In this document: in pieces, positions 8,568 to 14,987 of the stretch | How the letters are laid out: each line of letters opens with the position of its first letter | How positions within the stretch are numbered: position 1 is the stretch's first letter | Origin: RFTU01 sp049423145 | GTDB lineage: Bacteria; Pseudomonadota; Gammaproteobacteria; Burkholderiales; Burkholderiaceae_C | Direction of reading: 5' to 3' | Length of the DNA stretch: 23,270 nucleotides | Assembly (NCBI GenBank): GCA_049423145.1 | Contig: JBMSQF010000040.1 | Coordinates: forward strand, 1 to 23,270 | The notes under the pieces: model-generated | What the model was told of the DNA's origin: nothing | The model's input: the letters and a program-made list of their open reading frames with translations, nothing else | Database searches by the model: none | Position numbers and translations under genes: made by a program

Positions 8568-8914
8568 CGGTTCAGATGGTACGTCAGCAGCATGACCACC
8601 ACGGTGGCCATCACTTGCGCCAACAGGTAGTGCAGCCCCAGGTGCTCGTACCCCGCACCCACCATGAGCCCGTTGAGCAAAGCGCCCACCAGCGCCACCG
8701 TCAGGAAACGCCAGGCGGCCCGTCGGTGCGGCGTTGCCGTGTCTTTGAAGGTGAAGGCCCGGTTTCCGAAATAGGCCACCCCGGCACCCACGAGTGCCCC
8801 GAGCGCCGCGGCGGGGCCCGGTGGCGACCAGGAAGACTCCACCAGCAGGGCCAATACCGCGTAGTGCGCAACCGTGGCGGCGGCACCAACTGCAGCGTAA
8901 AGAGGAAGGCTCAA
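8549..8914 (-). CDS. GtrA-family small membrane protein (putative undecaprenyl-P-sugar flippase, LgmD-like)
   Basis: 121 residues with four hydrophobic segments and the GtrA hallmarks VAYFGNRAFTFKD (about residues 46-58) and YHLNRWWTFS at the C-terminus. GtrA-type proteins are thought to flip undecaprenyl-phosphate-linked sugars across the inner membrane. The start used is a TTG at 8914-8912, since no in-frame ATG precedes the first helix; no good Shine-Dalgarno is visible. A short reading MSEGLRLPTCRFHSPVP (8964-8911) ends with a stop that overlaps this TTG as TTGA. It could be a coupling leader but has no ribosome site. First gene of the long minus-strand run. The exact start is uncertain. 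Confidence 0.82.
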   Translation of the reverse strand: MSLPLYAAVGAAATVAHYAVLALLVESSWSPPGPAAALGALVGAGVAYFGNRAFTFKDTATPHRRAAWRFLTVALVGALLNGLMVGAGYEHLGLHYLLAQVMATVVVMLLTYHLNRWWTFS

Positions 8915-9038
8915 GGCACCGGCGAGTGAAAGCGGCAGGTCGGAAGCCGAAGGCCCTCGCTCATGCCCAGCCGGGGGTACAGAAGTGCAGCGCGTGGCTG
9001 GCGAGGTTCTGCGACAGCGGTATAGAAACCGAACATGT

Positions 9039-9115
9039 TGGTCGGGGTGAGAGGATTCGAACCTCCGGCCTCTACGTCCCGAACGTAGCGCTCTACCAGG
9101 CTAAGCTACACCCCG
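9039..9115 (-). tRNA. tRNA-Pro(CGG)
   Basis: The minus strand reads CGGGGTG at the 5' end (9115), pairing with CACCCCG at the 3' end, followed by A73 and an encoded CCA (9041-9039). The length is 77 nt. The D-arm has AGCCTGGTAG, the anticodon stem is CTACG/CGTAG around the loop TTCGGGA with anticodon CGG, and the T-arm GGAGGTTCGAATCCTC is intact. The C1-G72 pair and A73 are typical of bacterial proline tRNAs. It reads codon CCG. No integrase or duplicated 3' end was seen nearby, so it is not visibly an attachment site. Confidence 0.97.
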
Positions 9116-9336
9116 AAAAGCCCTCAAGTGTAGCAGGGCGTGGCTGGGAGCTAGGCCTTAAGTGCTTCCGCGCGTCCCTTGTTCCAGGCTCCCAGCGTCA
9201 CGGGATGTCTCAGGGGGCTTGGCGGCAATTTCTTGCCGCTCCTGCAACGACTCAAGTCTCTCGCCCTCATGACGAACTCCAAGATTGACGGTCGTGGCGC
9301 CCTCGCAGCACGACCGAAGTCGCCTGTGCGGATTCC

Positions 9337-10557
9337 ATGTATCTGTCCATTGATCACCACCAGTCGGTTGCGCCAGCACTGAGCACCCTCAAACAGGCTC
9401 AGCGCAGCACCTCGGCATTGGCGCGCATGATGTCAACGGGGTTGCGGGTTCAATCGGCGGTCGACGACGCGGCCGGGCTCGCGTTGTCGAGCAAGTTCAC
9501 CACGCAGATCCGCGGTTTGGCGGTTGCTTCTCGCAACAGCATGGATGCCATTGGCGCGCTGCAGACCGCCGAGGATGGACTTCAGGAGATAGGCCAACTG
9601 CTACAGCGCATGAGGGAGATCAGCGTGCAGGCCGCCAGTGGTACCTACCGGGCTTCCGACCGGGAGTTGCTCAACCGAGAGCTGTTGAGCCTTCGCGATC
9701 AAATCGACACCGTCGCAGGCAGCCGGCGGTGGAACGATATGCCGCTTCTCGAAGGGACCTTCACGAAGTCCATCCAGGTCGGCGCCGAATCCAGTGACAG
9801 CCTTCTGGTTTCAGTCGGCGACTTCCGAACCCCTGCGATCATTCCTGCGATAGCCGGCCCCTTGGTGCTCAAAGGATCGGGAACATTACAAGCCACGCCG
9901 GCCGGCACGCAGAACTACACCACGCAGATTGAAATCGACACCACCAAGTTTGCGAATGGGGGAAGGATCACCGCGACCATCAAGCTGGGAAACGGGGTCA
10001 GTGCAGCGTCCTACAACCTGTTCCGCAATGCCGTGACAGTGACAACGGGGCCACCCAGCGTTCCGATCAATTCTCTGGCGCAAGCCTACGATGTCAGTCC
10101 CGGCAGAACAACCCAGCTCACCTACGACTTCCCTGCCTCCGGCAGCGACAAGTACATCCTGGGCATCGAAGGCAATTGGGGCTCTCCTGCAGGGTCCACC
10201 AACTCGTTCACTTACGAGGTCACGGTGACCAGCGCATCGCCGCAGGGCAATTTGCTGACCGCTGGGGCTGCCTCGGCCTGCCTCGCGCCCATCGATCAAG
10301 CTCTGCAGGCGGTCGGTTCTGGACGTGCCCAGATCGGTGCTCAGATCAATGCGCTGAATAGCCGGTCCACGGCGATCGGTGAAGACCAGATCGCCATGCT
10401 CATGTCGCGAAGTCGTGTCAGCGACCTTGACTATGCAGGTGCCACATCCGAAATGGCGCGCCAACTGGCGCTCCAGGCCTCGGCACAAAGCATCATCCGC
10501 CGCCATATCGATGCGCCCCGCTGGGTGGTGGAGTTACTGGAGGCCGTGCCTCGCTGA
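9337..10557 (+). CDS. Divergent solitary flagellin (FliC-like)
   Basis: 406 residues with both conserved flagellin ends. The N-terminal D0/D1 region has MMSTGLRVQSAVDDAAGLAL (31-50), TTQIRGLAVASRNSMDAIGA, TAEDGLQEIGQLLQRMREIS and NRELLSLRDQIDTVA. The C-terminal D1/D0 region is about 311-406, with SRVSDLDYAGATSEMARQLA. The middle (about 140-310) is unrecognised and probably forms the exposed D2-like domain. It differs from normal flagellins in three ways: the start lacks the usual INTN segment, a cysteine is present at residue 314, and the end runs IIRRHIDAPRWVVELLEAVPR instead of the AQANQ...LSLLR type. No other flagellar gene is in the window. Secreted export through a flagellar apparatus encoded elsewhere would be expected. 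The ribosome site is weak. Confidence 0.85.
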   Translation: MYLSIDHHQSVAPALSTLKQAQRSTSALARMMSTGLRVQSAVDDAAGLALSSKFTTQIRGLAVASRNSMDAIGALQTAEDGLQEIGQLLQRMREISVQAASGTYRASDRELLNRELLSLRDQIDTVAGSRRWNDMPLLEGTFTKSIQVGAESSDSLLVSVGDFRTPAIIPAIAGPLVLKGSGTLQATPAGTQNYTTQIEIDTTKFANGGRITATIKLGNGVSAASYNLFRNAVTVTTGPPSVPINSLAQAYDVSPGRTTQLTYDFPASGSDKYILGIEGNWGSPAGSTNSFTYEVTVTSASPQGNLLTAGAASACLAPIDQALQAVGSGRAQIGAQINALNSRSTAIGEDQIAMLMSRSRVSDLDYAGATSEMARQLALQASAQSIIRRHIDAPRWVVELLEAVPR

Positions 10558-10609
10558 GCTTTGATCCGGCGGTCCTGGTAATCCCCCCGAAAAAGCACTG
10601 ACGGGAAAA

Positions 10610-10637
10610 GTAGAAATTTCTTGAAGAGAATTTCTAC
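10610..10637 (+). terminator. Inverted repeat after the flagellin gene, possible hairpin terminator
   Basis: GTAGAAATT (10610-10618) and AATTTCTAC (10629-10637) form a perfect 9-bp stem with a 10-base loop, 53 bp past the flagellin stop. An outer GGAAAA/TTTTCC pair (near 10604 and 10654) could extend the structure. The stem is AT-rich and no T tract follows, so an intrinsic terminator is uncertain. The repeat also lies 44 bp past the stop of the convergent small gene that ends at 10681, so it could serve both directions. Confidence 0.45.
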
Positions 10638-10680
10638 ATAAAGAAGTCCAAGTTTTCCGATAGCCAGATCATGGAAGCGC

Positions 10681-11010
10681 TCAAGTGCGTTGAGGCGGGC
10701 CCTCCGCCACTTCTCCCGTGTCCTCGTCCACCCAATGGTTCAAGCCCAGTTCAGTCTCGGCATCCGCAATCGTCTCGCCCGGCGCGGGCCGCTCCTCGTC
10801 ACCGCGCAGGAAGTCCGCTCGCGCCAACTCGTAGGTCTCAAATGGCCCGAAGGCTTCCTCGCTCTCGGCGACCCGCCAGTAGATGCCATCCGGACGCTCC
10901 AGCAACTCCGGATCAGCGGCAGCCGCGGGCTTGATGGCGCGTGCGGTGCGTGCGGCACGCCGGTGATGGCGAATCTCCCCACGCCGGTGGAACTTGGGCT
11001 CTGCTTTCAT
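10681..11010 (-). CDS. Small hypothetical protein, 109 residues
   Basis: I cannot assign a function. The N-terminal third is basic and arginine-rich (KFHRRGEIRHHRRAARTARA), while the rest is acidic and holds ERPDGIYWRVAESEEAFGPF and TELGLNHWVDEDTGEVAEG, with well-spaced aromatic residues. No signal peptide, membrane helix or cysteine is present, so it should be cytosolic. The start at 11010 is fixed by the strong ribosome site AAAGGAG at 11023-11017, seven bases upstream. A longer reading from 11082 has no such site. It is convergent with the flagellin and divergent from the VOC gene. The clear ribosome site and balanced composition make it a real gene. Confidence 0.78.
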   Translation of the reverse strand: MKAEPKFHRRGEIRHHRRAARTARAIKPAAAADPELLERPDGIYWRVAESEEAFGPFETYELARADFLRGDEERPAPGETIADAETELGLNHWVDEDTGEVAEGPPQRT

Positions 11011-11178
11011 GGCGCACTCCTTTCCGATAGAGTAGGCAGTGCCGGGCAGGCGCGGTTGATGGTCCTCACGCGACAAACCCATTGGTTCCCCTCAACCGTG
11101 CAGCGGTGACCCGAGTTTCTTGTTCACCCACCCGGTGCGATGGCACCATAGACGGCGTTGCCGCTACGAAAGGTTCCC

Positions 11179-11544
11179 ATGCTTCGCCGTACGACACCCA
11201 TTCTGCGCAGCTTTGATGAGGCCAAGGCGCGCGCGTTCTATTTGAGCTTTCTCGGCTTCAAGGTGGTCTTTGAGCACCGTTTCCACGACGGCGCACCGCT
11301 CTACATGGGCGTTGCCAGAGGCGACTGCCACCTCCACCTGTCCGAGCACCATGGTGACGCCACCCCGGGGTCGTCCATGCGCATCGAGGTCGAGGATGTG
11401 GATGCGTTCTGCGCGGAACTGCAGGCGCGCCGCGACCCTCAAGCGCGCCCCCAGGTGCAGCAGATGCCTTGGGGCACGCGGGATTTCACGGTCACGGATC
11501 CCTTTGGAAATCGGCTCACGTTCACCAGCGCCATCAGCACCTGA
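11179..11544 (+). CDS. VOC / glyoxalase-bleomycin resistance fold protein
   Basis: 121 residues, a single vicinal-oxygen-chelate module pair of the glyoxalase/bleomycin-resistance superfamily. Typical segments are PILRSFDEAKARAFYLSFLGFKVVFEH (first half), MGVARGDCHLHLSEH, then MRIEVEDVDAFCAELQAR and WGTRDFTVTDPFGNRLTFT at the C-terminus. The FYLSFLGF and TDPFGNRL motifs are diagnostic for the fold. The length matches the drug-binding branch, which often lacks metal catalysis; the substrate is unknown. The ATG at 11179 is preceded by AAAGG. A TTG 21 bp upstream would add seven residues but has no ribosome site. It appears to be a single gene. Confidence 0.88.
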   Translation: MLRRTTPILRSFDEAKARAFYLSFLGFKVVFEHRFHDGAPLYMGVARGDCHLHLSEHHGDATPGSSMRIEVEDVDAFCAELQARRDPQARPQVQQMPWGTRDFTVTDPFGNRLTFTSAIST

Positions 11545-11696
11545 GCGGTGCGGGCATCTTGACTTGCCATCGGCTCGTGGAGCGACGCGGACCAGATGCG
11601 TTGTCTGGCTATGTTTTCGCGAGGCGATCAGTCGATGGGCTCGACGTTTGGAGACTTGGCAGGGCGTGGGAAGATGGGACTTTTACCTGAAGTCGT

Positions 11697-12593
11697 ATGT
11701 CGTTCGGATCAGCGCACCTTGAGACATTGCCCTTGTCGCCGGTTGTCGGCGGGACTTGGCGCATGGCCGAATGGAAGCTCGACGCTGGGCAGATCTTGGG
11801 ATGGATAGAAGCCTGCCTGGATCTGGGCATTACCAGTTTCGACCATGCCGATATCTATGGCGGCTACACCGTTGAGGCCCTCTTTGGCCAAGCCCTGGCG
11901 CTCAGGCCCGCCCTGCGTCAGCGGATGCAACTGGTCAGCAAGTGTGGCATTCGCCTGCAGCACCCCAACAGGCCTGCGCATGCGCTGAAGTCATACGACA
12001 CCTCGGCCGCCCATGTTCGAGCCTCGGTAGAGGCCTCGCTGCGCGCCCTGGGGACAGACTATCTGGATCTGTTGCTCATCCACCGACCGGATGCGCTGAT
12101 GGACCCCGATGAGCTGGCGGCTGCTTTTTCCGCACTGCGCGCTGAGGGCAAGGTGCGCCACTTCGGCGTCTCCAACCATGGAACGGGACCGTTCCATGCG
12201 ATTCACCGCCGCATTCCCCTGGTAACCCACCAGATCGAGTTTTCCCCCCTGCAGATGCGGGCGCTGGCCGACGGCACGCTGGACCAAGCCACCGACCTGG
12301 GGCTGCGGCCCATGATCTGGTCGCCACTGGGAGGCGGACGGGTCTTCACCGGTGAGGATGAACAGGCCCGGCGGGTGCGCGCAGCCCTAGAGGCTGTGGG
12401 CCATGCGCACGGCGTGTCCGTTGCCACCGCCGCGTATGCCTGGATCTTGCGACATCCGAGCCGGCCGGTGCCGATCACCGGAACGGGCCGCGTGGAAGCC
12501 CTGCGTGAAGCGGTCAAGGCGCTCGATGTGAAAGTCAGTGCAGAGCAATGGTGGAGCGTATGGCAGGCCAGCATGGGGCATCCGGTGCCATGA
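11697..12593 (+). CDS. Aldo/keto reductase (YdhF-like)
   Basis: 298 residues, a cytosolic NAD(P)H-dependent TIM-barrel oxidoreductase that reduces aldehydes or ketones. The catalytic tetrad is visible as D49 (SFDHADIYGGYTVEALFG), Y54, K82 (LVSKCGIRL) and H129 (LLLIHRPDAL). The barrel strands VRHFGVSNHG, THQIEFSPLQ and MIWSPLGGGRVF are typical, as is VATAAYAWILRHPSRPVPITG, which lines the cofactor phosphate site. The substrate is unknown. The ATG at 11697 has no strong ribosome site, but MSFGSAHLETLPLSPVVGGTWR begins the barrel properly. The neighbours (VOC protein upstream, convergent lipoprotein downstream) do not reveal a pathway. The 152-bp gap upstream holds no recognised feature. Confidence 0.93.
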   Translation: MSFGSAHLETLPLSPVVGGTWRMAEWKLDAGQILGWIEACLDLGITSFDHADIYGGYTVEALFGQALALRPALRQRMQLVSKCGIRLQHPNRPAHALKSYDTSAAHVRASVEASLRALGTDYLDLLLIHRPDALMDPDELAAAFSALRAEGKVRHFGVSNHGTGPFHAIHRRIPLVTHQIEFSPLQMRALADGTLDQATDLGLRPMIWSPLGGGRVFTGEDEQARRVRAALEAVGHAHGVSVATAAYAWILRHPSRPVPITGTGRVEALREAVKALDVKVSAEQWWSVWQASMGHPVP

Positions 12594-12625
12594 AGACCGA
12601 GCCGCTCACCCCGAACCCTCCGTGA

Positions 12626-12979
12626 CTACTGACAGGCCATCGGACGGGCATGGGGGTACAGACCCGGGAGCTTGAAGCCCAAGCGAAGTGCGGACGCCTC
12701 GGCGGCGGTCGTGACGGTGACGGAGAACAAGTCACCGTTATCCGCGCCGCACAGTGCGATGCGCGGCTGGCCATCGTTGGCGCAGCCACTGGCGGTGACC
12801 GAGATGCCCGCCTGGCGCAGCGTCGATACCTCGGCGTCCAAGCGCATCTGGGTTGTCTGCGTGGGGTTACATTGGAGACTCCCTGCGGGTTTGTAGAGCA
12901 CCACAAGGGGCTCATCCGAGCCGCCACAGCCCGTTGTGAAAAGGGCCGCCAGAATGATCAGGTGTAGACGGAAGATCAT
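12626..12979 (-). CDS. Small putative lipoprotein with four mature cysteines
   Basis: 117 residues from the ATG at 12979, which has an AGGA ribosome site. The N-terminus MIFRLHLIILAALFTTGC is a short lipoprotein signal with the lipid-modified cysteine at 18; the lipobox TTGC is acceptable though the -3 position is not leucine. Four further cysteines (37, 66, 77, 116) could form two disulfides in the periplasm. The segments TQMRLDAEVSTLRQAGISV and GADNGDLFSVTV look like a compact folded domain that I do not recognise. It lies 17 bp downstream of the GNAT gene on the same strand and is probably co-transcribed with it. Longer in-frame starts run into the GNAT gene and are rejected. Confidence 0.8.
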   Translation of the reverse strand: MIFRLHLIILAALFTTGCGGSDEPLVVLYKPAGSLQCNPTQTTQMRLDAEVSTLRQAGISVTASGCANDGQPRIALCGADNGDLFSVTVTTAAEASALRLGFKLPGLYPHARPMACQ

Positions 12980-12996
12980 GGAAAGGTCCTGCAGCC

Positions 12997-13557
12997 CTAC
13001 GCCAAGACAATGCGAAATCGAAGACAGGGCTGATTGCCGAACTGGGGCGGCTTCATGAACTTCTCGTGTAGTTGTCCACCCGCAGCTAAGATGACTTTTT
13101 GCGAAGGTAGATTGTCGGGGTCTGTGGTGATCTCCACGTAAGGCAGCGCAAGCTTGCGTGCTTCTTCGAGCATGCTCAGCAAAGCAGAGGTTGCATAGCC
13201 CTGACGCCGCTTCCACGGGACGACTGAATAGCCGATATGACCCAGACAGTAGGACGGAAGCTCAACCGTTCCGTGCTGCCACCTGAAGCCAATGCTGCCT
13301 GCCACCTCTCCGTCCCACATCCACCGCCTGAAGCCCGGAAGGCGGGGTACGAGAGACCCGTCAGGCAGCCTCACCGACGCTCCTCTGCCTTCTTTGTCAT
13401 CGAGTGAAGCGACAAACGCTGCTGGATCCGCCTCGATCTGCTCCAGCTCCTCGAATGCTGCAGCCAATCCTCGCTCGTTGTTTGGTGACCAGCCGCGCCG
13501 AAGCGCGGCTGCGTAGCTGGGAAGGTATTGCTCGGATGGAAGCACAAGTTGAACCAT
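12997..13557 (-). CDS. GNAT-family N-acetyltransferase
   Basis: 186 residues. The acetyl-CoA binding motif is at LGHIGYSVVPWKRRQGYATSALL (about residues 105-127), with RRQGYA as the pyrophosphate loop. It is followed by PYVEITTDPDNLPSQKVILAAGG, the usual motif B region. The upstream half, PRLPGFRRWMWDGEVAGSIGFRW, supplies the central sheet. It transfers an acetyl group to an unknown amine or amino acid in the cytosol; the general shape resembles small-molecule GNATs rather than RimI-type protein acetylases. A 12-bp palindrome lies 9 bp upstream of the ATG. It is followed by the small lipoprotein gene. Confidence 0.92.
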   Translation of the reverse strand: MVQLVLPSEQYLPSYAAALRRGWSPNNERGLAAAFEELEQIEADPAAFVASLDDKEGRGASVRLPDGSLVPRLPGFRRWMWDGEVAGSIGFRWQHGTVELPSYCLGHIGYSVVPWKRRQGYATSALLSMLEEARKLALPYVEITTDPDNLPSQKVILAAGGQLHEKFMKPPQFGNQPCLRFRIVLA

Positions 13558-13566
13558 GCGGTGGTG

Positions 13567-13578
13567 CCTACCGGTAGG
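13567..13578. promoter_or_regulatory. Perfect 12-bp palindrome upstream of the GNAT gene
   Basis: CCTACCGGTAGG, fully self-complementary, 9 bp before the GNAT ATG in the 52-bp gap after the iclR gene. Its position could fit an operator near the ribosome site of the GNAT-lipoprotein unit. No regulator can be named. A chance occurrence in GC-rich DNA is possible. Confidence 0.35.
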
Positions 13579-13609
13579 GTTGAGCGATTGGTGCTGACCT
13601 TATCAAACC

Positions 13610-14371
13610 TTAGCCAGCAGAGCGAAGTCGAGAGGTCGCCAAGCGTAAAAGTGGCAGGTATTTGGCCACTGCGGTTTCCTCGCTGTACTGCCCGCTGATG
13701 AGGCTGACGTTCAACGCGGCCACGACCGAGCCGTCCTGCTCGCGCACTGGGACAGCAAGACCACAAATAGATTCGTCGAGTTCGCCGTCCACCCAGGCGT
13801 AGCCTTGCTCACGCGCCAATTGGATCGCATTGCGCAGGTCCCTGGTCTGGGTGATCGTCTTTGAGGTGTAGCGAGTACGCGGAAGCTCATCCAGCGTTCT
13901 TTTCAAGCTGAGGTGATCGAGCCCGCCCAAGAGCACCCGACCCATTGACACGACATGTGCTGGCAACCGAGTCCCCGTTGATGGGCTCATCGCCAGGATT
14001 CGACGAGTATGAAAGCGTTGCACATAGACGATCTCGGACCCGTCGAGTACGGAGATTGCGCAGGACTGCCCGATACGAGTTCCGAGTTCTTCCAGCACCA
14101 ATTGCGATTGTTGCCAGAAGGGCAGCGTGTACAGGTAAGTCAGGCCAAGTCGCAACACCTTGGGAGTCAGCCAATACAGCCTGCTATCTGTCCTCACGAA
14201 TCCGAGATCGGCCAACGTCAACAGCAGGCGCCGGACCACGGTTCGAGGCAGCTCTGCAAGCTCTGAAATCTCCGCAATGTTTTTGCGGCTCAGGCCTTGG
14301 CCCATGACTTCAATGACACGCAAGCCCCGGGCAAAGGTGCGGACAAAGGACTCACTGTCGGGCGTTGCCAT
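13610..14371 (-). CDS. IclR-family transcriptional regulator
   Basis: 253 residues, the normal family length. An N-terminal winged helix-turn-helix (about 10-70) has RGLRVIEVMGQGLSRKNIAEI and ELPRTVVRRLLLTLADLGFV. The C-terminal ligand domain (about 75-250) has IGQSCAISVLDGSEIVYVQR, GTRLPAHVVSMGRVLLGGL and ESICGLAVPVREQDGSVVAALNVS. The layout resembles PcaR/PobR-type regulators of aromatic and organic acid use. It is transcribed divergently from the MaoC-MaoC-TctC-CoA-transferase operon, with a perfect inverted repeat in the shared 98-bp promoter, so it is the likely local regulator, and probably autoregulated. The ligand is presumably the operon's substrate or its CoA ester. Confidence 0.94.
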   Translation of the reverse strand: MATPDSESFVRTFARGLRVIEVMGQGLSRKNIAEISELAELPRTVVRRLLLTLADLGFVRTDSRLYWLTPKVLRLGLTYLYTLPFWQQSQLVLEELGTRIGQSCAISVLDGSEIVYVQRFHTRRILAMSPSTGTRLPAHVVSMGRVLLGGLDHLSLKRTLDELPRTRYTSKTITQTRDLRNAIQLAREQGYAWVDGELDESICGLAVPVREQDGSVVAALNVSLISGQYSEETAVAKYLPLLRLATSRLRSAG

Positions 14372-14422
14372 GGGGCGCCTATCGGGTCTGCTTGACTTCC
14401 AATCTTGATCTGCGATTATGGT

Positions 14423-14452
14423 CGCTAAGCGGATATTTATATCCGCTTAGCG
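14423..14452. promoter_or_regulatory. Perfect 14-bp inverted repeat, probable IclR operator
   Basis: CGCTAAGCGGATAT (14423-14436), two bases, then ATATCCGCTTAGCG (14439-14452). Within it, TCCGCTTAGCGGA at 14442-14454 is itself a 6+1+6 palindrome, and the left arm carries a second, partly degenerate copy. The copy centres (14427 and 14448) are 21 bp apart, about two helical turns, so two dimers could bind on the same face. The repeat ends 17 bp before the first MaoC start and 51 bp from the iclR start, consistent with control of both directions. Confidence 0.75.
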
Positions 14453-14469
14453 GACATTTCAAAAGCCAG

Positions 14470-14946
14470 ATGATGAGTACTTCCGTGTTCGAGACAGACT
14501 TCTGGAAAGACGCCCAGCTGCGGAAGATCTGGGACGAAATCATCCCGGGTGAGCCGCGCAGGACGATTCCATACACCCTGACCCACGAGGCGATTCAGAA
14601 GTACTGCCGTGCGGTGGGGGATCTGCATCCGCTCTACCTAGATGAGGAGTACGCCAAGCGGTCGGTCTACGGGGGGCTGATCGCCCCGCCGGCCATCCAC
14701 ATCCTGCTGATGTTCGCCTGCACCCCTGCGGATGATTGGATGCGCAGCCCCGGTACGGTCAACGCAGGCCAATCCTGGTCCTACAACCTCCCGGCCCGCC
14801 CCGGGGATGTGATCCGACTGCAGGCGCGTGCGCTGGACAAGTTCATTCGCAGCAACCGTCTGTTCGTCGTGCACGACAACGTTTTTTTCAATCAGAAAGA
14901 CGAAGTGATCTGCAGTGGACGTGGCTGGACCATACGCCCCCAGTGA
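14470..14946 (+). CDS. MaoC-fold hydratase/dehydratase, first of a pair
   Basis: 158 residues, a single hot-dog domain of the MaoC / FAS1-dehydratase type. The active-site region reads VGDLHPLYLDEEYAK, with D51 and H53 as the likely catalytic pair, followed by YGGLIAPPAIHILLMF. The later strands contain ARPGDVIRLQARALDK and NRLFVVHDNVFFNQKDEVICSGRG. Such proteins hydrate or dehydrate acyl-CoA thioesters in the cytosol. The start is one of two tandem ATGs (14470 or 14473), 17 bp after the inverted repeat; the ribosome site is weak. An in-frame reading upstream would cross the operator and is rejected. It is followed 41 bp later by a second MaoC gene, so the two may form a heteromer. Confidence 0.88.
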   Translation: MMSTSVFETDFWKDAQLRKIWDEIIPGEPRRTIPYTLTHEAIQKYCRAVGDLHPLYLDEEYAKRSVYGGLIAPPAIHILLMFACTPADDWMRSPGTVNAGQSWSYNLPARPGDVIRLQARALDKFIRSNRLFVVHDNVFFNQKDEVICSGRGWTIRPQ

Positions 14947-14987
14947 GTCCAAACCGTCACCATCACCAGCCACCGTCGGGAGTGCAC

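Noticed and set aside
8911..8964. 17-residue leader reading before the GtrA-like gene, overlapping its TTG
   Set aside because: No ribosome site and no conserved features; mentioned only as a possible coupling leader.
9039..9115. tRNA-Pro as an integration site for a mobile element
   Set aside because: No integrase, no second copy of the tRNA 3' end and no mobile genes on either side in the window.
9220..9239. TGGC...TTGC pattern upstream of the flagellin gene, resembling a sigma54 promoter
   Set aside because: The GG to GC distance is 14 bases instead of the required 12. The segment is better described as a 7-bp hairpin (GCGGCAA/TTGCCGC, 4-base loop) of unknown meaning; no T tract follows it.
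10629..10650. AATTTCTAC resembling part of a Cas12a-type CRISPR repeat
   Set aside because: Single occurrence, no spacers or repeat array, no cas genes; the similarity is a short chance match.
14736..14987. Upstream extension of the second MaoC gene
   Set aside because: It overlaps the first MaoC gene in another frame, has no family similarity, and a good ribosome site marks the start at 14988.
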